From positions 1-5,066 of the forward strand of contig SFIL01000060.1 in NCBI GenBank assembly GCA_004556205.1: a DNA stretch of 5,066 bases, given 5' to 3'. Each line of letters opens with the position of its first letter. Position 1 is the first letter of the stretch. The translations under genes and the position numbers were made by a program. The notes beneath the pieces were generated by a model. That model did not search any database. It was not told the DNA's origin and was given only the letters and a program-made list of their open reading frames with translations. Of this stretch, positions 1-4,927 are shown one piece after another. The stretch is from Clostridiales bacterium. Lineage in GTDB: Bacteria; Bacillota; Clostridia; Oscillospirales; Oscillospiraceae.

Positions 1-354
1 ATGATCTGGGTCTATTTTATCGGCGGCGCCATGGCATCTTATGAAAAAACTCATATCCAATGCGGTATAGCGTCGGTAGTCACGAAGAACGGAAAAGTTC
101 TTTACTGCGTGGATCTGATCAAGGATATTGTGTCCAGCCTTCTTTCTCTGTTGCTTACTTACTGGATGTACGATTTCTTTGCTTACAGTCTAAAAAAGGG
201 ACAGACAAGCGCACTTCTGAATATTCCCATGATCCTGTCACAGGGAACATTTTTTGTAGCTATGGTATTTATTTCCATTTTCTGTCTGCGAGATGTCTTT
301 GACTTCAAGGCCAGAAGAGAAAAATTTCTGGGAGGTTATGATTCATGCAGCTGA
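1..354 (+). CDS. TRAP transporter small permease (DctQ-type), 5' partial
   Basis: This is the C-terminal part of the small membrane subunit of a tripartite ATP-independent periplasmic (TRAP) transporter, which works with the large permease and an extracytoplasmic binding protein to import organic or sugar acids using an ion gradient. The 117 visible residues carry the family's conserved block W-x-Y-x-x-G-x-A followed by HI (residues 3-19). Two hydrophobic segments follow, at about 38-62 and 74-97, and the tail is charged. DctQ proteins are usually about 155-190 residues, so roughly the first 40-70 residues probably lie before the window; the ATG at position 1 is then internal. The stop overlaps the start of the next gene by 10 bases, a sign of translational coupling. 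Family assignment is good. The substrate cannot be read from this subunit and is only suggested by the downstream KDG/KDPG enzymes. Confidence 0.85.
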   Translation: MIWVYFIGGAMASYEKTHIQCGIASVVTKNGKVLYCVDLIKDIVSSLLSLLLTYWMYDFFAYSLKKGQTSALLNIPMILSQGTFFVAMVFISIFCLRDVFDFKARREKFLGGYDSCS

Positions 355-1637
355 TGGTTTATGCCGTTATTGTGCTTGTCGTGTTGATGTTCCTCGGTGT
401 CCCGCTCCCCCTTTGTTTCGGTGGGGCGCTCAGTCTGTTTGTGATACTAGGAGGCCTGAATATCAAGAGTCTCCTGGTATGGGGCTTAAGTCAGATGATC
501 AGTTTTACGCTCCTCGCAGGGCCCATGTTCATCCTTTCCGGAGCATTTATCAACCATACCAAAATTGCGGACAGACTCCTTGATCTTGTCGAGAGCTTTA
601 CAAACAAGATCAAGGGCGGAATCGGCATTATTTCGATCGTGACCTGCGGCTTTCTTGGAGCTATTTCCGGCAGCGCCTTTACCGGCCTCGCAGCTGTCGG
701 TCCGTCCCTCTTTCCAAAAATGGTCAAGCAGGGATACCCGCGCGGCTATGCGGCCGCACTGATTAGCAGCTCAACCATTCTCGGTGTTCTGATCCCTCCT
801 TCTCTTACCATGATCACCTACGGTTGGATTACTGGGGAGTCCGTGCTCGCCTGCTTCCTCTCCACTGTCATTCCGGCTCTTTTGCTGATGTTCCTCCTGG
901 CTGTTATCAATATCAGGGACGCCCGCAAATTTGATACAGGGACGATTGTCGAGGCGGATGCCCCCAAGAAGTCTAAGGCGAAGCTGTGGGTCTCCAGTAT
1001 TCCTGCCCTGATGATGCCAGTGATCATTCTCGGCGGCATTTACGGAGGTATCTTTACCGCCAGTGAGGCTGCCGCCGTTGCTGTGTGCGTCTGCATCATC
1101 ATTGGTCTCTTAGTCTATCGGAATCTCAATTTTAAAAGCTTCATGAGCGCTCTGCGGGAGTCCTCATCTTCCATCGGCTCAATTATGCTGATGATCTTCT
1201 TCTGTCTGCTTCTCTCCCAGTGCTTCGTTCTTCTGAAACTGCCCGAGCAACTTATTGCCATGTTTATGAGCTTCACAGACAGTAAGATCGTCGTTCTGCT
1301 TTGCATTAACGTGTTCCTGCTGTTTCTGGGAATGATAGTCAACGATGGAACGGCTGTTGTTCTCTGCGCCCCTATTCTGTTGCCGCTCTGCCAGGCATAT
1401 GGTATCGGCGGCGTGCAATTGGCTGCGCTGATGGTCATGAATCTCAGCATCGGCGGACTCACGCCTCCTTATGCCAGCATCTTATATCTTGGTATGCGCG
1501 TATGCGACGTTTCCTTTGAGGAAATCATGCCGCCAGTCATAAAGCTGATCGTTTTCGCCTATCTGCCGGTCACCATCGCGACTACCTACATTCCCGAGCT
1601 TTCTCTTTTCCTCCCGCGGCTGTTCGGTCTGGCTTAA
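345..1637 (+). CDS. TRAP transporter large permease (DctM-type)
   Basis: This is the large membrane subunit of a TRAP transporter, the one that forms the transport path. At 430 residues it has the usual family length. It is hydrophobic throughout and built of two similar halves. Family landmarks are GGIG at 91-94, GAISGSA at 105-111, FPKM...GY at 123-131, IPPS at 150-153 and, in the second half, GGLTPP at 370-375. The ATG at 345 is preceded by a strong ribosome binding site, GGGAGG at 330-335, and overlaps the end of the small permease. Base composition is moderate, visibly lower in GC than the aldolase and kinase genes downstream. With those genes as neighbours, the cargo may be a hexuronate or a KDG-like sugar acid, but this is inference: TRAP carriers also move dicarboxylates, sialic acid and other acids, and the binding protein that sets specificity is not in view. 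Confidence 0.93.
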   Translation: MQLMVYAVIVLVVLMFLGVPLPLCFGGALSLFVILGGLNIKSLLVWGLSQMISFTLLAGPMFILSGAFINHTKIADRLLDLVESFTNKIKGGIGIISIVTCGFLGAISGSAFTGLAAVGPSLFPKMVKQGYPRGYAAALISSSTILGVLIPPSLTMITYGWITGESVLACFLSTVIPALLLMFLLAVINIRDARKFDTGTIVEADAPKKSKAKLWVSSIPALMMPVIILGGIYGGIFTASEAAAVAVCVCIIIGLLVYRNLNFKSFMSALRESSSSIGSIMLMIFFCLLLSQCFVLLKLPEQLIAMFMSFTDSKIVVLLCINVFLLFLGMIVNDGTAVVLCAPILLPLCQAYGIGGVQLAALMVMNLSIGGLTPPYASILYLGMRVCDVSFEEIMPPVIKLIVFAYLPVTIATTYIPELSLFLPRLFGLA

Positions 1638-1796
1638 TCTGAGCCGAAGGGCCAGCCCCGTTTGAACACTCCGGTGGCGTTCTTAGAGCACCGGCAGGTG
1701 TACGATGTCAAGGCGGATATCAATTATGCGTCCGGAGAAGAGATCCCCACGGCAGAGGAGATCGCCGAGCGCGCCGAGGAGATGGTCCGAGGCTGA
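1638..1796 (+). pseudogene. Remnant of the 3' end of an unidentified gene
   Basis: Directly after the dctM stop, the same frame stays open for 52 codons and ends at TGA 1794-1796. The encoded stretch looks like a protein C-terminus: a hydrophobic piece (TPVAFLEHRQVYDVKADI) and then an acidic helix rich in Glu and Ala (EEIPTAEEIAERAEEMVRG). There is no ATG near its start. The only candidates are TTG at 1662 and GTG at 1674, neither with a ribosome binding site. Codon choice is GC-rich, like the aldolase downstream rather than dctM. I read it as the tail of a gene whose body was lost, possibly one that once preceded the aldolase. I do not recognise the family. It could also be chance open sequence, or a read-through extension of dctM, which seems unlikely because dctM already ends at its usual length. 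Confidence 0.45.
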
Positions 1797-1838
1797 GCTC
1801 CGGCCGGTACGGTACAATCCCATATATAAGTAGAGAAA

Positions 1839-1867
1839 GCTGTGATCCGGGTTATCCGGATCACAGC
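1839..1867 (+). promoter_or_regulatory. Perfect hairpin upstream of the aldolase gene
   Basis: Arms GCTGTGATCCGG (1839-1850) and CCGGATCACAGC (1856-1867) pair perfectly over 12 bp around the 5-base loop GTTAT. The stem ends 7 bases before the ribosome binding site AAAGGA (1875-1880) of the aldolase gene. No T-run follows, so it is not a standard intrinsic terminator. It could be an operator for a sugar-acid repressor, an mRNA 5' stabilising hairpin, or a processing signal between the transporter and enzyme genes. AT-rich -10-like strings lie just upstream (TACAAT 1813-1818, TATAAG 1825-1830), but without a good -35. The hairpin is plain in the sequence; its role is inferred. Confidence 0.6.
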
Positions 1868-1888
1868 CTATCAGAAAGGACGAAAACC

Positions 1889-2845
1889 ATGGATGTTCTT
1901 AAACGAATCGGCAGCGCGGCCGTTGTCCCCGTGGTCGTTTTAGACCGCGCGGAGGACGCCGTGCCCACGGCGCGGGCGCTTCTGGCGGGCGGGATCGACG
2001 TAATGGAGATCACATTCCGCACGGCGGCCGGCCGCGACGCTATTGCCGCCGTGGCAAGGGAGTGCCCGGAAATGCTGGTCGGCGCGGGAACGGTGCTCAA
2101 CTGTGCGCAGGGCCGCGAGGCGATCGGGGCGGGGGCAAAATTTATCGTCTCTCCCGGCTTCAGCCGCGCGCTGATCGACGATTGCGCCGCGCAGGGGATC
2201 CCGGCGCTTCCGGGGTGCGCTACGCCCTCGGAGATCATGGACGCGCTGGACGCTGGGCTGAAGATCGTCAAGTTCTTCCCGGCGAACGTGTACGGCGGAC
2301 TTGACGCGATGAAGGCGCTGGCCTCGGCGTTCGTCGGCGTGAAGTTCATGCCGACCGGCGGGATCAACGCAAAGAATCTGGCAGAATATCTGTCGGCGCC
2401 GTTCATCCACGCGGTCGGCGGCACGTGGCTGTGCAGCAGGGCGGACATTGCCGCGCACAACTTTGACAAAATCACGGCGCTGTGCCGGGAGGCGCGGAAG
2501 ATCGCGCTGGGGTATGAGCTTGCACACGTCGGTGTCAATACCGACGGCCGGGCGTCGGCGCTGGAGATCAGCGGCGAATGGGAAAAAACGTTCGGATTCC
2601 CGGCGGCGGAGGGCAATTCCTCCTGCTTCGCCGGAACAGAGATCGAGGTCATGAACCGCCGCTATCTGGGAGAAAACGGCCACATCGGAATTGCTACGCG
2701 CTCTATGGAACGGGCAATCGACGACATGGAAAGGCGCGGGTTCTCGCTGGATATGAGCACGGCGAAATACAGCGGCGAGCGGATAAAGGCGGTGTATCTG
2801 AAAAATGAGATTGGCGGCTTTGCCGTACATCTGATGCAGAAATAA
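1889..2845 (+). CDS. KDPG/KHG aldolase with C-terminal VOC-like domain
   Basis: The N-terminal part (about 1-205) is a class I aldolase of the Eda family, which cleaves 2-keto-3-deoxy-6-phosphogluconate to pyruvate and glyceraldehyde-3-phosphate, and often 4-hydroxy-2-oxoglutarate too. Visible landmarks are the general-base Glu and neighbouring Arg in MEITFRTA (E40, R44), GAGTV (65-69), SPGF (88-91), the Schiff-base lysine in KFFPA (K128) and the phosphate-binding PTGGI (155-159). Standard Eda is about 205-215 residues, whereas this protein has 318. The extra 110 residues (about 208-318) resemble a VOC/glyoxalase-type domain, with HVGV at 213-216, IEVM at 252-255, GHIGI at 264-268 and GGFAVHL at 309-315. 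H213, E253, H265 and H314 could form a metal site (inference). I recall similar long aldolases in gut Clostridia. The ATG is supported by AAAGGA 8 bases upstream. The kinase gene follows after 13 bases. The aldolase call is firm; the role of the second domain is unknown. Confidence 0.93.
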   Translation: MDVLKRIGSAAVVPVVVLDRAEDAVPTARALLAGGIDVMEITFRTAAGRDAIAAVARECPEMLVGAGTVLNCAQGREAIGAGAKFIVSPGFSRALIDDCAAQGIPALPGCATPSEIMDALDAGLKIVKFFPANVYGGLDAMKALASAFVGVKFMPTGGINAKNLAEYLSAPFIHAVGGTWLCSRADIAAHNFDKITALCREARKIALGYELAHVGVNTDGRASALEISGEWEKTFGFPAAEGNSSCFAGTEIEVMNRRYLGENGHIGIATRSMERAIDDMERRGFSLDMSTAKYSGERIKAVYLKNEIGGFAVHLMQK

Positions 2846-2858
2846 CGGGGGCGGAACG

Positions 2859-3884
2859 ATGAAATATCTTACTTTCGGAGAGATCATGCTCCGGCTGAAA
2901 AGCCCGGGACATGAACGCCTTTTTCAAAGTCCGGTGCTTGAGGCGACGTTCGGCGGCGGCGAAGCGAATGTGGCGGTGTCGCTGGCAAACTACGGGCTGG
3001 ACGCGGCGTTTCTGACGGTGCTGCCGTCCAACGACGTTGGGGAAGCGTGCCTTCGCGAGCTTCGCTCCTTCGGCGTGGACACGTCCCGCATTGTTCGTTC
3101 CGACGGACGTTTGGGGATCTATTATCTGGAAAGCGGGGCCAACCAGCGCCCGTCCAAGGTCGTTTACGACCGCGCCGGATCGGCTATCGCCGAAGCGGCG
3201 TCCGGCGATATTGATTGGGAAAAAGCGCTGGAAGGCGTGAGCTGGTTCCATATCTCCGGCATCACGCCCGCCATTTCCAAAACGGCGATGGAACTGAGTT
3301 TGGAGGGCGTAAAAGCGGCAAAGCAGCTGGGCATTACGGTCAGCTGCGATCTCAATTTCCGGAAAAACCTCTGGAAATACGGAAAGCGCGCTGCGGAGGT
3401 CATGCGCGAAATGGCAAACTATGTCGATGTGGCGATCGCCAACGAAGAGGACGTGCAGAAATCCCTGGAGATCACGACCGACGTGGTCGTGGAGTCCGGT
3501 GAGCTGAGCCGCGAAAAGTACCGAGATCTCGGAAACCGTGTGCTTCAGGCCTATCCCAATATGAAAATGATCGCTATCACGCTGCGCGAAAGCCGCAGCG
3601 CCGACTGGAACGGCTGGGCGGCATGCTTGAACGACAGGGAGAACTTCTATGTTTCCCGCCGCTATGAGATCCGGGATATTGTGGACCGTGTCGGCGGCGG
3701 CGACAGCTTCGCCGGCGGGCTGATCTATGGGCTCAGCCGTTATGACGATCTGCAGCAGGCGCTGGAATTTGCCGTGGCCGCCTCCTGCCTGAAGCACAGC
3801 ATCCTCGGGGACTTCAACCGCGTCAGCTGTGCCGAGGTGGAAAAGCTCATGGGCGGCGACGGCACCGGAAGAGTTCAGCGATAA
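2859..3884 (+). CDS. kdgK: PfkB-family sugar kinase, probable 2-keto-3-deoxygluconate kinase
   Basis: This cytoplasmic ribokinase-like enzyme probably phosphorylates KDG with ATP to give KDPG, the substrate of the aldolase encoded just upstream. At 341 residues it is the normal size for KdgK. The N-terminus has the family pattern FGEIMLRL (6-13), and the first PfkB signature region is GGGEANVAVSLANYG (32-46). The second signature reads DRVGGGDSFAGG (276-287), with D282 as the likely catalytic base. The more usual form is DTxGAGD, so the Arg and the extra Gly are a variant, though the anion-hole glycines and the Asp are kept. The ATG follows GGGGGCGG (2847-2854) at short spacing, and the gap to the aldolase stop is only 13 bases, so the two genes are very likely co-transcribed. 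Other PfkB substrates such as fructose are possible from sequence alone; the neighbour makes KDG the best guess. Confidence 0.85.
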   Translation: MKYLTFGEIMLRLKSPGHERLFQSPVLEATFGGGEANVAVSLANYGLDAAFLTVLPSNDVGEACLRELRSFGVDTSRIVRSDGRLGIYYLESGANQRPSKVVYDRAGSAIAEAASGDIDWEKALEGVSWFHISGITPAISKTAMELSLEGVKAAKQLGITVSCDLNFRKNLWKYGKRAAEVMREMANYVDVAIANEEDVQKSLEITTDVVVESGELSREKYRDLGNRVLQAYPNMKMIAITLRESRSADWNGWAACLNDRENFYVSRRYEIRDIVDRVGGGDSFAGGLIYGLSRYDDLQQALEFAVAASCLKHSILGDFNRVSCAEVEKLMGGDGTGRVQR

Positions 3885-3940
3885 AGAAGCCTCACACGGA
3901 CATTGAACAGGTCCAAAAAAAACGGACAACAGACAAAGAG

Positions 3941-3979
3941 CCCCCTGATGTAGGGAAATAGAAGTACTACATCAGGGGG
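3941..3979 (+). promoter_or_regulatory. Hairpin covering the ribosome binding site of the transposase fragment
   Basis: Arms CCCCCTGATGTAG (3941-3953) and CTACATCAGGGGG (3967-3979) are perfectly complementary over 13 bp, with a 13-base loop. The 3' arm ends in AGGGGG (3974-3979), 7 bases before the TTG start at 3987, so folding would hide the ribosome binding site. Several insertion sequences are known to use such hairpins to block translation from read-through transcripts; that this one does so is inference. TATTATCTT follows the stem, so it might also act as a weak terminator for the kinase operon, which has no other obvious one before it. Confidence 0.6.
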
Positions 3980-4182
3980 TATTATCTTGTCAAAAAGGAA
4001 ATGGGTATATATCAAAATTCTTGGACCTGAGATCAATGCCATGCGGGAAGCAGGAAAAACACAGCAAGAAATAGCAGAACACTTCGGACTGGACAAAATT
4101 CAAATCAAGAACTGGATCAATCGATATAACAAAGAAGTGAAACGCATTGAAGCTGTGATTTCCCCTCTCTTCGCGCACCAAG

Positions 4183-4214
4183 GATCCGCTGTACGGAAGC
4201 CCATACAGCGGATC
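4183..4214. repeat. Hairpin 1 of an array (11-bp perfect arms)
   Basis: Arms GATCCGCTGTA (4183-4193) and TACAGCGGATC (4204-4214) pair perfectly around a 10-base loop, which can itself form a short GG/CC pairing. It lies just past the point where the transposase similarity ends and is the first of seven separate hairpins in this intergenic stretch. Confidence 0.6.
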
Positions 4215-4228
4215 TCCGTTTATCAAAG

Positions 4229-4272
4229 AAGCTCAAAAGGCACCGTTCGCAGGAACGGTGCCTTTTCAGCTT
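4229..4272. terminator. Bidirectional terminator-like hairpin (hairpin 2)
   Basis: A 14-bp perfect core, AAAAGGCACCGTTC (4235-4248) with GAACGGTGCCTTTT (4253-4266), encloses the tetraloop GCAG. One C/C mismatch outward, five more pairs (AAGCT 4229-4233 with AGCTT 4268-4272) extend it to a near-perfect 44-base palindrome. A's on the left arm and T's on the right give a GC-rich stem with a T-run in both directions, the usual form of a bidirectional intrinsic terminator between convergent genes. Here those would be the kinase and transposase fragment on + and gtrA on -. Confidence 0.65.
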
Positions 4273-4292
4273 GTCAAAGATGCCTCGCAGAG

Positions 4293-4312
4293 TTTGCGCC
4301 CGCCGGCGCAAA
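4293..4312. repeat. Hairpin 3 of the array (8-bp arms)
   Basis: Arms TTTGCGCC (4293-4300) and GGCGCAAA (4305-4312) pair perfectly around the tetraloop CGCC. This is a compact GC-rich hairpin with A/T at its base. It has no T-run of its own on +, so termination is not clear. Confidence 0.5.
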
Positions 4313-4325
4313 GGAAAAGGAAATC

Positions 4326-4358
4326 ATTTTCTCCGGCAGCGTGTACGTCGGAGAAAAT
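4326..4358. repeat. Hairpin 4 of the array (10-bp arms)
   Basis: Arms ATTTTCTCCG (4326-4335) and CGGAGAAAAT (4349-4358) pair perfectly around a 13-base loop. The T-rich left arm becomes an A-rich right arm on +, so on neither strand is it a textbook terminator. It belongs to the same cluster as its neighbours but shares no arm sequence with them. Confidence 0.5.
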
Positions 4359-4387
4359 ACCTCTCCGCTCGCGGCTCCCTTATCAAA

Positions 4388-4412
4388 CGAGAGTCCAGTG
4401 AATCGGCTCTCG
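4388..4412. repeat. Hairpin 5 of the array (8 pairs, one G-U)
   Basis: CGAGAGTC (4388-4395) pairs with GGCTCTCG (4405-4412), with one G-U pair on the + strand RNA (A/C mismatch on the - strand RNA), around the 9-base loop. On the - strand the stem is followed by TTTGATAA, a partial T-tract, so it could help end transcripts from gtrA. This is the weakest stem of the seven. Confidence 0.4.
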
Positions 4413-4417
4413 AGGAC

Positions 4418-4441
4418 TTGTCAAAAACACCCTTTTGACAA
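4418..4441. repeat. Hairpin 6, an inverted pair of the TTGTCAAA motif
   Basis: TTGTCAAAA (4418-4426) and TTTTGACAA (4433-4441) are perfect inverted copies of 9 bp around the loop ACACCC. The arm contains TTRTCAAA, which also occurs singly at 3987-3994, 4220-4227, 4271-4278 and 4380-4387, so this hairpin is where two copies face each other. Confidence 0.5.
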
Positions 4442-4447
4442 ACTTAC

Positions 4448-4483
4448 GTCCCGCCGGTTAGTTTTTTGACCGGCGGGACTTTT
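4448..4483 (+). terminator. Intrinsic terminator (hairpin 7)
   Basis: An 11-bp perfect GC-rich stem, GTCCCGCCGGT (4448-4458) with ACCGGCGGGAC (4469-4479), has a 10-base T-rich loop and is followed by TTTT (4480-4483). That is the form of a rho-independent terminator for + strand transcripts. It begins 13 bases past the end of gtrA, which comes from the other strand. On the - strand the stem is not followed by a strong T-run, so it is less good as a gtrA terminator. Confidence 0.65.
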
Positions 4484-4495
4484 GGGCTTTGCGCC

Positions 4496-4918
4496 TCATG
4501 TTTCTTTTTTCTTAAAGATGAAGAACTTGCTCAAAACATAGTTGAGGATCACGACGATGACGTTGGACGCGAGCTTCATCACCATATCGTTCCACCCGAG
4601 CAGATCGACGCACAGGTACATAAGGAGCATATCCAGAAGTCCCGTACCGACGCGCGCGCCGAGAAACGCGGCGAACTCCCTGCCGATCTCCTTTGCGCCC
4701 TTCGCCTCGCTGTGGAACACCCAGCGGCGATTCGTCACATACGCAAACAGCACGCTCAAAACCCATGCGATGGCGGTGCTGAATACCGTACCGCAGCCGA
4801 GAGGATGCGCGAACAGCCAGTAGGAGACATAGTTTACCGCCGTCGTGAGCACGCCGAAGATCACGTAGGGGACGAGATCCTTGTATTTCTCATAGAGAGC
4901 TTTCAGCTTTTCGTTCAC
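4496..4918 (-). CDS. GtrA-family membrane protein
   Basis: This is a 140-residue integral membrane protein of the GtrA-like family, the usual length. Members are small four-helix proteins linked to cell-surface polysaccharide synthesis. Some are thought to move undecaprenyl-phosphate-linked sugars across the membrane, but most are uncharacterised. Four hydrophobic segments are visible at about 15-37, 43-64, 82-106 and 111-134. The family patterns YVTNRRWVF (about 60-68) and NYVLSKFFIFKKK (near the C-terminus) are both present. The start is GTG (complement of 4916-4918), supported by GAGGTG at 4924-4929 with 5 bases spacing. This ribosome binding site overlaps the stop of the gene before it, 9 bases upstream, so the two are probably one operon. 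No glycosyltransferase partner is seen within the window. Family call is firm; the substrate is unknown. Confidence 0.9.
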   Translation of the reverse strand: MNEKLKALYEKYKDLVPYVIFGVLTTAVNYVSYWLFAHPLGCGTVFSTAIAWVLSVLFAYVTNRRWVFHSEAKGAKEIGREFAAFLGARVGTGLLDMLLMYLCVDLLGWNDMVMKLASNVIVVILNYVLSKFFIFKKKET

Positions 4919-4927
4919 TTTCTCACC

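Larger units (their letters stand above)
3987..4469 (+). pseudogene. Truncated IS3-type transposase orfA (HTH part) running into unrelated DNA
   Basis: The frame starts at TTG 3987 behind AGGGGG at 7 bases spacing and stays open for 160 codons, but only about the first 56 residues look like real protein. They form the N-terminal DNA-binding part of an IS3-family OrfA or a similar HTH transposase: a basic start (SKRKWVYIK), then a helix-turn-helix at about 24-46 (KTQQEIAEHFGL, then IQIKNWINRY) and a basic tail ending KRIEA. From about base 4155 the sequence turns into a run of palindromes, and the translation there (rich in Ser, Arg, Pro and Ala, without a family pattern) is probably fortuitous. 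The rest of orfA, orfB and the right end of the element are absent. AT-rich codon use differs from the GC-rich kinase before it and fits a mobile origin. An alternative is a small stand-alone HTH protein. Confidence 0.6.

Noticed and set aside
1813..1830. TACAAT and TATAAG as a promoter for the aldolase gene
   Set aside because: Neither has a recognisable -35 at 16-18 bases upstream; the DNA there is GC-rich, so support is too weak for a feature.
1841..1865. TGTGA and TCACA half-sites that recall a CRP box
   Set aside because: They lie 15 bases apart instead of the 6 a CRP site needs; they are only part of the longer hairpin arms.
1940..2887. Long open frame of 315 codons on the - strand across the aldolase gene
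   Set aside because: It is the mirror of a GC-rich coding gene, is full of Arg, Pro and Ala without a recognisable pattern, and lies over an aldolase whose active-site residues are all in place.
3911..3925. Short GTCC/GGAC stem around an A-run after the kinase gene as its terminator
   Set aside because: Only 4 pairs with the A-run in the loop and no T-run on +; too weak to call.
2703..3929. Long open frame of 408 codons on the - strand across the kinase gene
   Set aside because: The + strand kinase has clear family signatures and a ribosome binding site. The - strand frame has no coherent motif and would cover two genes.
4160..4469. Extension of the transposase frame as a real protein C-terminus
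   Set aside because: This part of the frame runs through five complete palindromes and into a sixth, and gives no family pattern, so the open frame is probably chance.
4183..4483. CRISPR array
   Set aside because: The hairpins have different sequences and irregular spacing; there are no direct repeats of CRISPR length and no cas genes in view.
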